Origin: Adenophora triphylla var. japonica
Lineage: Eukaryota > Streptophyta > Magnoliopsida > Asterales > Campanulaceae
NCBI GenBank assembly: GCA_022495995.1
Contig: JAFEMH010002457.1
Coordinates: forward strand, 124,001 to 188,000
Length of the DNA: 64,000 bases
Reading direction: 5' to 3'
Part shown: positions 1-9,858 of the stretch, in pieces
Numbering within the stretch: position 1 is the stretch's first letter
Layout: every line of letters starts with the position of its first letter
Notes under the pieces: model-generated
Seen by the model: only the letters and a program-made list of their open reading frames with translations
Told to the model about the DNA's origin: nothing
Databases searched by the model: none
Program-made: the position numbers and the translations under genes

Positions 1-680
1 TCTGCCGATCTCTCCCTCGGCCACATAGTAAGCATAGCGGGACTCCCTCCCCGCATGTATCGGCTACGGTCGCCATCCGACCTATGCCCGAACGTCTCGC
101 CCAAGACCAAAAGCACGATGTCTCCCCCGCTCCGGTACTGCCTCACCAGGTCCAGTACACTGTGATGGCACACACCCAAGGACGTGAACGTGAACATAGT
201 AGCGATCGTGCACAGAGCAAACGCGTCCCACGCGAAGACGCTCCCCTCAGCTCCGGCAAATCTATCGGGTAGTCCCGAAATGTCGACATAATCAGTGTTC
301 AGTATCAGCATCTCGTATGCTTCTCCAGCCGAGATACCAAGCAAAGACACTAGCTTCTCAACAGTGGCCATGCCACCAGCATACGGAAGAACTAGCTGCT
401 CCGTCTCAGGTCCTCCCAGAATGACCCAGAAATCTTCGAACGTAGGAGTGATTTCGTTGTACGAGAAGTTGTACACATTCCTCCGCACATCCCAGAAGCG
501 AGCCGCTGCTCTCAAAAGATCCTAATCTGGCATGAGCTCCTTCAAAGCCCAAACAGATTTCATCCCGTAACAGCCTTCGAAAAACCCCTTGTTTTGCCTC
601 GTGTGGTTTTGTACCCACGACAGGAAATTTTCCAAGTATCGCTCTTGCATCCGAGACGATAGCTTAGGAAAGGGAGCCAT
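1..680 (-). pseudogene. DUF7745-like antisense ORF of element A, interrupted and cut by the window edge
   Basis: Translated on the minus strand from the ATG at 678-680, this gives a continuous protein up to the window edge, apart from one in-frame TAG at 522-524. Visible landmarks are an N-terminal MAPFPKLSSRMQERYLENFL stretch, NEITPTFEDFWVILGGPE (a conserved E-x-TPT-x-ED pattern), and FALCTIATMFTF followed by a VLGETF stretch. This order resembles the plant DUF7745 family, whose genes are often carried by retroelements; the family call is from memory of its motifs. Biochemical function is unknown. It lies in the same orientation as the PMD ORF at 1224-3175, and both are antisense to element A. 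The TAG argues for a decayed copy. The true C terminus lies outside the window. Confidence 0.5.
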
Positions 681-1223
681 GAAAGAAAGTGAAGGAAGCC
701 TTAGGAATTGGAAAGAAATTCAGCCAACTGATCAAAGCAAAGGCGCAGTTTCTTACGAATTGCAAAGCTGAAACTGTAATTTAAAAGACTCTAGAATTTC
801 ATTCTCAGTCCGGTCGAACTCTCTCTGCAGTTGACTCGGTCATCTCTGCAGCCAGCTGCTCCTAAATTGGAAGCAATTCCAAACAAAGCCCTGTTCATCC
901 TTTATGAATCTGCGTGCTACCCCTGGTTTCATTCAACCAAAGCCAACACCTCTTCCGCCCCGGGCTCGTGTAACAGTGTAATTAATTAATAATCAGTGCA
1001 TATAGGATTAAATTTTGACCCGTTCAATTTTTTATGCATGTTTCATATTATTTATTTTTGATTAACCTACTTGCTTATTTGCCGAAAATAAAAAGGAGGT
1101 AATCACAGAATAGATGCGCGAAGTACAGGTTCCGCCCCAAGGGCGCCTTTTCAAATACAATACAAGTCAAATTGTTCCGGACAATACATACATTTTGTCT
1201 AAAAGAAAGCAATAAAAGAAGGA
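681..1223. other. Non-coding spacer between the two antisense ORFs
   Basis: No ORF, repeat or conserved motif is recognised. It is moderately AT-rich, with a poly-A/T stretch around 1010-1100. It probably holds the promoter of the DUF7745-like ORF (minus strand) and the 3' end of the PMD ORF transcript. Confidence 0.5.
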
Positions 1224-3175
1224 CTACTCCGAGTCCTGCTCGTTATCCGAGCACTCGACGCACTGCTCCGCAGCTGCCGGATCTGTCGAAAACAGATAAT
1301 CTCTGAATTCCTCCAGGCGGGAATACGCGAAAGGCCTCCTCTGCGCCTGCGAACTCGAGGACTCTCTCCTCTCGTGCCCCGAGTGCGAAGGAGGATGAGC
1401 TCCAAACCCAGCCGTTCCGCCCGCGAACTGGCCAAATCCCTGCGCAAAGTCCGCTCCACCAGCCGTGGAAGCAGACGAACCTCTCGGCCTAGACGGCCTC
1501 GGCTCACGAACATCCACGCTCCTCCGAAAACTGCACCTCAGGAACGCCACGAGCCTCCTAGTGTAGGTGGCCCACCCGTCCAACTGTCTCATGGCCTGAT
1601 TGTACGTGCGGCAAGACACCTGCGAACTAGGAAAATCATCAAAAGACAAGCAGAAAGTACAGATGCAACATTTGCAGAATGCTACTATCAAATGCAGAAA
1701 ATTAAAGGGACTCACCGAAGCGTTGGGGTCCACCCTATACTGAGGTCTCGGCTCCTCCGGGATTGGGATCACCAACCGCCTGCGCGAATCGTCCAACCCC
1801 TCGTACGCCAGCCTAGCGCGTGGGAGCGGGAGGTCTCGGGGATATCCAGGGCCCTCGCCCTCCCTGTGCTGCACCTTTGGGCTCCTCAGCCTCATCCTCA
1901 AGAAAATGTCGTAGTCGGCCCCCGCTATGACATACTCGGTATAGAACACACCCTGTCTATACCTCTCCAACTCCTTCATCGGCATCGACAAAGGATGCTG
2001 CATGTGCAGAGGAGGATCCACCGGCACCATCGGAAGGGACCCCGGGCCATGCTGACGGGTCACCCTCTCCCCCAGATACATAGCATCGCAGTGAAGTCCC
2101 ACCAGGAGCTTCCGCCACTGCGTAACCTCACTAGCAACCTGAACCATGCCCATATGGAACCGACTCCACCAGGTCAGCTAGATCCGCTTGGAGAACTCAC
2201 GGCTCAGGGCCTGAGACACCTCCTCGTACGACAACCGAGTACCCACCCTCGACGACATCGCTTTCTTCGCCCTCTTCTGCCAAGACAGCATGGCAGGGAA
2301 CAGGGATCGGTATGCCTCCCTAATGTCCCACTGCTGCGGGCTGAACACCTCATAGCACCAGACTTGTCAAGCAAATGGAAAGTTATATCAGTTACAGAGC
2401 AGATACATACGAGTACATAAAAGAGACAAGGAAGAGAAAAAGACGGGAACTTACATCCAGAGCAAACAAGAAACAGCTCAAGGAACTCTCCTCTCCCCGT
2501 GAGAATCTGTCCAAGGAGTGGTAGAGCTCGGCCAGTCCAGCCTCCCCCCATACATACCCCCTCACGGCATCCAAGTCTGTCAGCGACCCGAGCAAAGGGA
2601 AGTGACATGACGTGTCAGAAGTCGGGAACAAAGTCGCTGACAACGCGAACCAAATGAACCCTCGAGCCAGGCGCTCCGCGGTTATCCTCAGAGACCCATC
2701 CAAATAATCAGCAATACCCGTCTGCAGATGCCTCTCCATCGGCCTGTACCGAATACCTAAGCCCCTGGCATCGGTAATATCAAAACCCAACAGCTCCGAC
2801 AACTGCCCCGGGGTATAACCATCCACCCACACCAGCGCGTTGCCATAGGTCGGCAACCCAGTGATAGCAGCAAAGTCAGTGGGAGTCACCGTCGCCTCCC
2901 CCCATCTGAAATGAAAAGTGTGGGTCGTATCCCACCAGTACTCGCTCAGAGCTACGTACATGGACCTGGCCCTCTGCGTCGCAGCTATCGCAGCTACCGC
3001 ACTGATAAATCCATCCAATCCGGAGTCGACCACCAGCTACCGTGGACTCCTCTCTCCGTCTCGAGCCTCGTCCGGGAATATCTCCCACAGCGCTCTCACC
3101 GCCTCGAAGGCTCCCCGACTCTTCTGGTTGCGAACATCAACCGTCCCTCGCCCCTGCAGGTGAACAAAGCAAGAA
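1224..3175 (-). pseudogene. Plant mobile domain (PMD, MAIN-like) antisense ORF of element A
   Basis: Several exons on the minus strand. The first visible exon follows a splice-acceptor-like CAG near 3160 and contains EAVRALWEIFPDEA, then an in-frame TAG at 3037-3039. After it comes the core PMD signature YWWDTTHTFHF.WGEATVTPTDFAAITGLP, then ERLARGFIWFALSATLFP and ..YVWGEAGLAELYHSLD. The exon ends near 2453; a GT..AG intron of about 85 bp precedes the CYEVFSPQQWD exon. The next blocks are WRKLLVGLHCDAMYLGERV and a second intron near 1630-1720. The C terminus is Ser/Arg-rich with an acidic tail ending at 1224. Genic PMD proteins (MAIN, MAIL1) act in silencing and genome stability; retroelement copies are known from gypsy elements but have no established role. 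The TAG suggests decay. It is closely related to 51240-53537. Confidence 0.75.
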
Positions 3176-3269
3176 TACGTTAAGCACAGAAGCGATATCA
3201 ACAGAATGCACGAACGCATGTCAAAAGGATGCAATGCAGATACGGTTCTCATTCATTTCCTAAAATATT

Positions 3270-3480
3270 TATATCCCTTCGAAAACTCCGTCGAATCCGG
3301 AACTTTCAAAGAATTTTGAAAACTCCGTCAAATCTGGAACTTTCAAAGCATTTCGAAAACTCCGTCGAAATCGGAACTTTCAAAGCATTTCAAAAACTCC
3401 GTCGAAACCGGAACTTTCAAAACCCTTCGAAAACTCCGTCGAAACCGGAACTTTCAAATCCTTTCGAACATTTCAAAAAT
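3270..3480. repeat. Tandem array, about 37-bp unit, 5 copies
   Basis: Units share the core aactccgtcgaa..cggaactttcaaa with point changes. This is the first of four different arrays in the 3' hypervariable region of element A. Confidence 0.85.
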
Positions 3481-4185
3481 TTACTCCGTCCCAATTTAAA
3501 CATTCTTTAAATTCGGAAAACATATCTAGGCATGGAATTTTGCAACCAAAATTTTTATGTCATCTACCCACAGTGTCAATTGAACTACATCCTAGTCAAT
3601 TTTGACAAAGGCGCATAGCAAAGTCAAAAGCCCCAATCCGGGCACCAAAATCCCTAACTCATTCCTAGTCAAATTTCTAACATTTAAAGAATGCACATTC
3701 TTAAAATTAATGGAATTTGAGGGAAGTGTACCTGTCTCTCGATCCCTCCTTTGGAATTGTGGTTCTCCCTAGCCGGGTAGAACTCCGCCGGATTCAATGG
3801 ATGAATATTGGTTCGAATGGTCCGAACCAACCGCGTTCTTTCGTCATCGGTCCTTCCATGACGAGCCATTGGTTCCCAATCACCTTCCATGGCAATTTTC
3901 CTTCACAAATTTGAGCAAAACTCACAATTTGGGGTGAAAATTTTCTCTCTTTTCTCTCCTCTCGCCGGAATTAATGAAAGAAAATAGACTGGTTTGCGTC
4001 GGCCTTGGCGCTGGTTTGAATCTGGTCAAATTCAGTCCAAGTCCGGCCGGACTCTTGCTGCACCAGAAAGATTCCTTGCCACTTTGGCCCCTCAGCCTTT
4101 CGCAGTTCCAATTTTACCCCTTTTGGCCCCCAAAAGTGTAAAATTTCCCCCAGTTAGACATTTCTAACACCCCATCCCCCGAGGA
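3481..4185. other. 3' hypervariable region of element A, non-array part
   Basis: No coding sequence is seen. It contains one copy of the 14-bp palindrome AGTCCGGCCGGACT (4040-4053), the same word that occurs twice in the A LTR upstream of its TATA box. Confidence 0.6.
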
Positions 4186-4312
4186 TAAATTCCCAGTTAG
4201 TTTTCACTAACGATTGTCTCCAGACGTTAAATTCCCAGTTAGTTTTCACTAACGCTCGTCTCCAGTCGTTAAATTCCCAGTTAGTTTTCACTAACGCTTG
4301 TCTCCAGACGTT
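4186..4312. repeat. Tandem array, 42-bp unit, 3 copies
   Basis: Three adjacent copies of a 42-bp unit beginning aaattcccagttagttttca and ending in tctccagacgtt, differing at a few bases. Confidence 0.85.
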
Positions 4313-4560
4313 AAATTCAATCCTCAGTTGACGTTTGACATTCAAACGCTCAATCATGTCTCCTGACATTCCAGTTACAATTCCGTCTCCAGACGTTAAA
4401 TTCAATCCTCAGTTGACGTTTGACATTCAAACGCTCAATCATTTCTCCGAACATTCCAGTTACAATTCCGTCTCCAGACGTTAAATTCAATCCTAAGTTG
4501 ACGTTTGACATTCAAACGCTCCATCCTGTCTCCGGACATTCAAGTCACGTTTCCATCTCC
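4300..4560. repeat. Tandem array, about 86-bp unit, 3 copies, each with a dyad
   Basis: Units start gtctccagacgttaaattca and contain the dyad CGTTTGA-cat-TCAAACG. The same dyad recurs in the LTR at 6720-6930 and in the inverted relative at 40370-40580, so 3' region and LTR share this word. Confidence 0.8.
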
Positions 4561-4875
4561 TAACGTCAAAATTTCTATCAGTTTTCACCATCGTTCACTT
4601 CCCCGGCCGCCAGTCGTAAGCCCGATCGTCCCACTACAGCGGCCATCAAGGTAAGCCCGCACAACAATCCCTCTTCGGCCATCAAGGTAAGCCCGAATGC
4701 TCATCCCCAGTAGGATTCTAAAGAAGAAACGTCAATCCTTCCGTGTTGTTAATAACGCCAGTTTAACACAACCATTTCCATCGTTGCCACCCTATCCCCA
4801 GCAGGATGAACTTGGCCGTCATCGTAAGCCCAGCGCCCAAGACACGAACGCCTTCATCTCAGGATAAACATATCC

Positions 4876-5040
4876 TCGCAACTCCGGTTTGAGGCGCCAC
4901 ACGCCCTCGTATGATTCAACAAACTCCGGTTTGAGGCGCCACACGCCCTCGTCAGTATCAGCAACTCCGGTTTGAGGCGCCACACGCCCTCGTATGATGC
5001 AGCCACTCTGGTCTGAGGCGCCACACGCCCTCGAAGGTTT
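4876..5040. repeat. Tandem array, about 45-bp unit, 4 copies
   Basis: Units are caactccggtttgaggcgcc followed by acacgccctcgt and a variable tail. More diverged traces continue to about 5130. Confidence 0.8.
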
Positions 5041-5181
5041 CAGAAATCCCAGGTTCAGATGCCTCACAATAGTCTCCATTCAGGTTTCGGTACCTCGCAA
5101 TGGTCTCCACTCAGGTTTAGACGCCTCCCAACAGTCTCGCTCAGGTCAAGGTCCCCACGCGCGGCTCCTTGCACCTACGAA

Positions 5182-5217
5182 CTACGATCGGCTTGATTCC
5201 CGCTCGGGATACGTAGG
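5182..5217 (-). other. Recurrent CTACG..CGTAG stem-loop motif, copy 1
   Basis: On the minus strand: CCTACG, then hairpin TCCCG-ag-CGGGA, AATCAAGCC, then CGTAGTT. One of nine copies in the window (others at 38624, 43014, 43301, 44703, 48846, 48946, 54166 and 55601). Here it lies just inside the polypurine tract. Confidence 0.7.
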
Positions 5218-5327
5218 AATCCTTTCGCTAAGGGTCCAGCCAGCTGACCGCCCAGGTCTTTCAAAGTAAGGCATCCCGATTTTGATCCTTATCTTTTTTC
5301 AACGAACCCACTTCCTTCGGAAGAGAC

Positions 5328-5344
5328 GTCGCTAAGGGCCTAAC
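5328..5344 (+). other. Polypurine tract of element A
   Basis: The short tract gctaagggcctaac lies directly before the LTR start TGTAAGTACC. The relatives at 42912 and 38494 have GAGGGGCTAC or GAGGGGCTAAC in this position on the coding strand, which supports the assignment; this copy is degraded. Confidence 0.5.
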
Positions 5345-5747
5345 TGTAAGTACCCAAATCCGGATCGTCAAAATCCGTTAGAAGTTAATCGAAAACCGTT
5401 AACTGGCCCGCTCCAGGTTAACCGGAACCCGTTAAGCTCCCCGTTGCCAAGCCAACGAGACGTCCCGGGACTGTCCCGTGCATCCCGACGTCGAAACGTA
5501 CTTAACACACATCATCGCACATAAAAGTACGGATTTCCCTGAAAAACGCACTTTTCGACACTTTCCGGGGGCGTTTCGGACATTTTCCGGACTGTTATTT
5601 TAAAAACGGACAAAACCGGGACCCGAGAACGAACTCCCACACAGCCTGTGAGTCATGGGACACGTGGCACGCATGCCACCTCCCTCTAGTCACCTTTCAA
5701 ACAAAAATCAAGGAGAAAAGACTAAAATACCCCTGGTATGCAGTCCA

Positions 5748-5853
5748 AGTCCGGCCGGACTCCTTTGCAGACTCTCAGAAATTGCCAGCAAGTCCCTCCA
5801 ATTTCCAAAGTTTCACAAAACCCCCTGGATTTCAAGCTAAGTCCGGCCGGACT
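5748..5853. promoter_or_regulatory. Two AGTCCGGCCGGACT palindromes in LTR U3
   Basis: Exact 14-bp palindromes at 5748-5761 and 5840-5853. The second ends 17 bp before the TATA box. A third copy lies in the 3' region at 4040-4053. Confidence 0.7.
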
Positions 5854-5870
5854 CATGCTGAAATTTCACC

Positions 5871-5879
5871 TATAAATAG
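5871..5879 (+). promoter_or_regulatory. LTR TATA box of element A
   Basis: TATAAATAG matches the plant TATA consensus and is correctly placed about 525 bp into the LTR. Confidence 0.75.
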
Positions 5880-6309
5880 AAGGGCTGTCAAAGCCATTTA
5901 CAACAACAAAAATTCACTCCATTTTCACCTCACCCCACGGCCTAAACTGGTTCCACTCCCCCCGAGCCCCGATTTTACCTCGTTTTGCATGAAAACTGCG
6001 TATTTTGATCAAATACGCCCCCCTCCACTCTGAAACACCATCCCAAACCACTTTTCATATCCCGTATATACCCCCCGAGCCAAAGGAGTCGACCCTAGCC
6101 ATAGGTATAACTCCCTCTCTCTAATCTCTCGTTCCGCCTCTGTTTATACGCCAGTCGCTATAACCGTTTCGGACGAACATCGTTGAAATGTAGACGCCTC
6201 CGTCTAACGGGGTCCGATACGTTTTAGCCCCTCAATCCTCTTCTCTTCCCGTAAGAGAAGTAATCTCGGGTTAAAACGGCGTTCCGACCCCGTTCCGTTT
6301 AAATTTCTG

Positions 6310-6620
6310 TCATTTACAATTCTGGATCGATCGATCCGTCGAACGTTATTTAAATTTCTGTCATTTACAATTCCGGACCGTTTGATCCGTCGAACGTCAT
6401 TTACTTTTACGCAAATTTACCATTCCGAGCCGTTTGGCTCGTCGATCGTCATTTATAATTCCGAGTCGTTTGGCTCGTCGATCGTCATTTACAATTTCGA
6501 ATCGTTTGATTCCGTTGATACCGCACTTTAAATACTGTCATTTACAAAGTCCGACCCGTTTGGATCGTGATAGTATTTACTTTTCAAAGTCCGAGTCGCA
6601 ACCCGATTCGTTGATTGCAT
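6310..6620 (+). repeat. Array of short hairpins with co-varying arms in LTR
   Basis: About seven units, each with a 5-bp arm, a loop usually GTTT, and a matching arm: GGATC/GATCC, GAGCC/GGCTC, GAATC/GATTC, plus units with one wobble or mismatch. Units are separated by gtcatttacaattc-like spacers. A related series occurs at 40690-40980. Confidence 0.7.
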
Positions 6621-6719
6621 ATCATTTAATACGTTTTTTTCCGTAAAAATCGTTAACAATGTAATGCCCGGTTCAAAACCGGAGTTCGACCTTCGAACTC
6701 TCTTTCAAAATGCGCGAAA

Positions 6720-6930
6720 TGACGTTTGACATCCAAACGCTCATCTTCAAACTCAAAAATCCGACGTTTGACATTCAAACGCTCTTTTCTTAAAAGTCAA
6801 CATTTGACACTTAAGATAAACAGGTAAAATCAGCATTCGCGTCACTTTTCCTAAAACTACAAAACCGACGTTTGTCATTCAAACGCTCGTCTTTTCAAAC
6901 AAAGTCACCTAATCAACGTTTGACATTCAA
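6720..6930. repeat. Dyad repeats CGTTTGA-N3-TCAAACG in LTR
   Basis: Several exact or near-exact copies of a 17-bp dyad spaced about 50-70 bp apart within the LTR leader. Confidence 0.7.
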
Positions 6931-7017
6931 ACCAAGATTAAAGCTTGTCATTCAAGCTCCCATTTCAAAATGCAAACACACACACACACGCACACGTTTT
7001 CGAGAAAGGTAGAAAGA

Positions 7018-7066
7018 CTCGTCATACGAGGCGTTTCGGGTGATCTCGTAATACTCTTCCCGAAAC
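7018..7066 (+). other. Predicted leader fold: hairpin plus 8-bp stem
   Basis: CTCGT-cat-ACGAG (7018-7030) is followed by GTTTCGGG (7033-7040) pairing with CCCGAAAC (7059-7066). The same layout occurs at 40229-40277, 41197-41244 and 46665-46712, with paired changes in the last (CTTGC/GCAAG and CTTGGG/CCCAAAG). Confidence 0.6.
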
Positions 7067-7352
7067 GTAACGTGACCTCCGAACCTAACAATCTCTGGTA
7101 CCAAATAGCTTTTTACTCGTTTTTGCTACCAATAAAAATGACTCCCAGTTTTCAAAGCCTTTTCCTAAGTTTTTGCTACCAATAAAAACGACACATTTTT
7201 CACTATAGCCGTTTCTCAACGTTTTGGGCTCAAAATACAAAAACCGCGTGGCGACTCCTCTTCCTTCCCGAAAAGCGAGGTCTCAGACACCAACCCTCCG
7301 CGAAAGACAACCGCGTTTTCCGCGTCCGCGCGAGAATCCCCGGGTAATTTCA

Positions 7353-8353
7353 ATATTGTATAAGACGGTAGTAATCCCTAACAACCCAGTAACTAATGTT
7401 GCTAAAATCACTCCAGGTCTTAGTTACACAGCCTAAATTCTCCTGAGCATTTAAACAAACAGTTGGTGAGCATTCCAATTACACCCAGTATGAAAATTCT
7501 AATTTTATTTTTTTTTTTTGCAATATTTTTTCTTAGGGTGGGGGAGGGGGATAAGTGTATTTCATCTAATCTAATATTTGATATTTCATCCCGACCACCC
7601 CTCTATCAAATCCAGTGGTATTTGTTAACACAGATTGACGCAAGCCAAACAAAGCTACATATTATCTCGATGATACTTCCGATATTGTGAGGTTGTTAAC
7701 TGGTCTTTCTAATGCATCAAATCCGAAGCAAATGCATGTTGTTCAATTTTAAGGTTGATTTGGATATTAGGTTGATAGATAAGTTTTGATTCTTCTAACA
7801 CCAAAGAAATCAAGTTTTTCCTCCATATCCATAATACACAACCGCAGTCAACTAATTGAACAATCTTCGTTCTTGAAACCATATGCTTTAGAGTCCAGTC
7901 AGCTTTTTGCATCCCTTTTGGATTGTAAAAAAAAACAAAAAGTCGAGTCAACTGCAATCAAAAGTTCCCAATAGATATTGCAATAGTTAAAGTTTCTAAT
8001 TGTTTGCTATTTTATTTTCGTGGATTTTGAGATATTGAGATAATTTTAATGGTAATGGTGTTGATCTTTTAATTTTATTAACCTGACCACCATATATATG
8101 CTGTACTAAGGACTAAGGAGTACTAGTTGTATTGTACAATATTAATTTAATACATTTTTAGAACTAAATTTGGTTAGCAAAGCTCACCAAGAAATTCATT
8201 TTCACAAACCTTCATGTAAAAAAGCTTACATTATGATTTTTCTTTTTAACACTAAAAAGAAAAATAATTTGAAAAGAGCTGTCACACGACAACCTCGTTA
8301 TGTTACCGGAGAAGATTTGATCAATTGTTCTGATTTCACCGGCGATTTTCTGA
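7353..8353. other. Host intergenic DNA, 3' side of the PYL gene
   Basis: AT-rich sequence without a supported ORF or repeat. The part near 8350 must contain the 3' UTR of the minus-strand PYL gene. I did not identify a clear poly(A) signal. Confidence 0.6.
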
Positions 8354-8968
8354 TCAGTTCCGCCGAGGTAAGCTCTCGGCGATCTGAGCAAGCGATTGAA
8401 GGTTACAGCGTACGATCGTGTCGACGAACACGCAGGTATCCTCCTTAGTGTTACCCGGCGGTACGTCAACAACGTAAGATTCTACGACGACCGTCCCATT
8501 CCCCGCCGGTGATGGGTGTAGCGTCGTCACCGACCTGTAATTAGACAACCTATGGTCCCCGCCGACGACGCTGAAGCTGATAACATGCCGTTCATCGTCG
8601 AGAATCTCGAGCCTTTCCCTGCTGTTAGCGGCGGGGAGGCCGGATATGACATGCACTTCCCGGAGTGTACCCACTCCGCCGTTGCCGACGACGACCTGGC
8701 AGCTCTTGACGAAATGCTTGTACGCTTGTGGGTTGTCGAAGCGACGGACGACGGACCATACAGAGGACACAGGTGCCGCTATTTGCTGGATGACAGCGGA
8801 GCAGCACTGGGAAGGGCCGACAGGGTGTGTGTGGTGACGAGCTACGGATTCAGGGATGGGTGTCTCGGCGAACGGTAGAGGCGGTGTGCGGCGGAGCTGT
8901 TGAGATTGTTTGGTGGCTGTAGAATATGGGGTGTGAAGGAGGGCAGATTTTGGAGGATTGGAAAGCAT
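8354..8968 (-). CDS. PYL4: PYR/PYL/RCAR abscisic acid receptor, PYL4-like
   Basis: A single 204-codon ORF without introns, as is typical of the PYL4/5/6 group. It is a START-fold (Bet v 1-type) receptor that binds abscisic acid in cytosol and nucleus and then inhibits clade A PP2C phosphatases, releasing SnRK2 kinases. Visible landmarks: [36 protein letters not shown], with the lysine that contacts the ABA carboxylate; the gate loop SGLPA near residue 123; [18 protein letters not shown]; the latch HRL near residue 152; and the C-terminal helix region [20 protein letters not shown]. Residues 1-50 are variable and Ser/Pro/Thr-rich. The start is the first ATG after the TATA box at 9062-9069. No defect is seen, so it looks functional. 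PYL5 or PYL6 is the main alternative name. Confidence 0.95.
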   Translation of the reverse strand: MLSNPPKSALLHTPYSTATKQSQQLRRTPPLPFAETPIPESVARHHTHPVGPSQCCSAVIQQIAAPVSSVWSVVRRFDNPQAYKHFVKSCQVVVGNGGVGTLREVHVISGLPAANSRERLEILDDERHVISFSVVGGDHRLSNYRSVTTLHPSPAGNGTVVVESYVVDVPPGNTKEDTCVFVDTIVRCNLQSLAQIAESLPRRN

Positions 8969-9061
8969 GTTTGGTATTGTTTTTGAGGATTGAATTGAAT
9001 CTATTGAGTTTTTGGAGATGGGATGATTTGAAGTTTTGGATTGTGGTGTTGTGTGTGTGTG

Positions 9062-9070
9062 TTTATATAT
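9062..9070 (-). promoter_or_regulatory. TATA box of the PYL gene, abutting a MITE
   Basis: On the minus strand TATATAAAC lies about 95 bp upstream of the ATG. Its upstream edge overlaps the TA target-site duplication of the MITE at 9072-9351. Confidence 0.7.
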
Positions 9071-9071
9071 A

Positions 9072-9351
9072 CTCCCTCCGTCTCATAATAACAAGCGATA
9101 CTTTGTCTTTTTGGACGTCCCACTGATAAGTTACACTTCCTAAAATGGAAAAGAATCTTTACTATTTCCTTCACTCATTATCTCTTCTACATTATTATAA
9201 TACTCACAACATCATTATAATTTACTATTCTCTCCACTCATTCTCTCTCCTACTCAACTATCTACACTCACAACACATCAACATTTTCACTTTTTACTTA
9301 ATTTCCGTGCAAAAAACAGTAACTGCATCGCTTGTTATGGGGCGAAGGGAG
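9072..9351. mobile_element. Stowaway-like MITE in the PYL promoter
   Basis: Begins CTCCCTCCGTCTCATAATAACAAG and ends in the matching inverted repeat (cttgttatggggcgaagggag). TA occurs on both sides (9070-9071 and 9352-9353). About 280 bp, AT-rich and non-coding. The ends and the TA duplication are those of Tc1/mariner-derived Stowaway elements. Confidence 0.9.
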
Positions 9352-9408
9352 TATGGGAAAGGGAAGGAGTTGGGATAGTCACTTTCCAACTTTCTTCAAT
9401 GGAGGATG

Positions 9409-9410
<2 letters not shown>

Positions 9411-9448
<38 letters not shown>
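9411..9448. repeat. (GA)n microsatellite
   Basis: About 18 GA dinucleotides followed by three GGA units, upstream of the PYL promoter MITE. GA tracts upstream of plant genes can bind BBR/BPC factors; no such role is shown here. Confidence 0.9.
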
Positions 9449-9451
<3 letters not shown>

Positions 9452-9670
9452 GAGGAGGGATGTGGTTGAAGAGATCTTGAGAAGGGGGAGAAGGTTTAAT
9501 GCAAGGTTTTTCATGTGAATGTAATTAAAAAAAGGTTCCAAGTTGGTCAAGTTGAAGTACCGAAAGAACCCTTTGAATTTTATATTGTGTGGTTCACTTT
9601 TTTTGAGTCTTTCTTTCTGAGCAATGATCTATATTGAGATGAAAATTAATTGAGATGAAAATTAATGTTA

Positions 9671-9858
9671 GGCTCCGTTTGTTCGGGGGAAAATGTTTTT
9701 CGGAAAATATTTTTCTTATTTTTCGGTGTTTATTTCGCACCAGAAAATGGGAAAAACTTCATTTTTATCTTATTTTTCGAAAAACATTTTCATTTTTTGG
9801 AAAACATTTTGCCGAAAATCATTTTCCAAAAAATGTTTTACGCTAAACAAACGGAGCC
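9671..9858. mobile_element. Tourist-like (PIF/Harbinger) MITE
   Basis: 188 bp with terminal inverted repeats GGCTCCGTTTGTT/AACAAACGGAGCC and TTA on both sides (9668-9670 and 9859-9861). The interior is also largely self-complementary (gaaaatgttttt/aaaaatgtttt). A second partial right end (acaaacggagccttaatg) follows at 9864-9881. Confidence 0.85.

Larger units (their letters stand above)
1..7352 (+). mobile_element. Element A: 3' part of Tat/Ogre-like Ty3/gypsy retrotransposon
   Basis: The right end of an LTR element whose gag-pol would lie left of the window. Reading on the plus strand there are two antisense ORFs (1-680 and 1224-3175), a hypervariable non-coding region of tandem arrays (3270-5040), a polypurine tract, and an LTR (5345-7352) running from TGTAAGTACC to GGTAATTTCA. 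Antisense ORFs between pol and the 3' LTR, followed by tandem repeats, are known features of the Tat lineage. The orientation is supported by the plus-strand TATA box at 5871. Sections of the LTR and the region before it recur in inverted orientation at 38219-38691 and 39909-41084. The lineage assignment is by architecture only, because no pol is visible. Confidence 0.7.
5345..7352 (+). mobile_element. LTR of element A (about 2.0 kb)
   Basis: Starts TGTAAGTACC and ends GGTAATTTCA, an imperfect terminal inverted repeat with the canonical TG..CA. The plus-strand TATA box at 5871 follows two copies of the palindrome AGTCCGGCCGGACT. Downstream are an array of short hairpins (6310-6620), repeated CGTTTGA/TCAAACG dyads (6720-6930), an (AC)n run near 6975, a paired structure (7018-7066), and TGGCGACTCC near 7248. 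The left boundary follows a polypurine tract, so this is a 3' LTR of A or a shared LTR. The other LTR is not in the window. Confidence 0.65.

Noticed and set aside
1374..2420. 348-codon plus-strand ORF, the longest plus-strand frame in the first 10 kb
   Set aside because: Opposite strand of the PMD exons; Arg/Pro/His-rich composition without domain. The minus strand has the recognised family blocks.
5182..5217. tRNA-like gene for the CCTACG..CGTAGTTC motif
   Set aside because: Too short for four arms, with no A/B box pair and no acceptor stem; treated as a stem-loop motif only.
8552..8878. 108-codon plus-strand ORF opposite the PYL gene
   Set aside because: Shadow of the GC-rich PYL coding strand; the minus-strand reading has complete receptor motifs.
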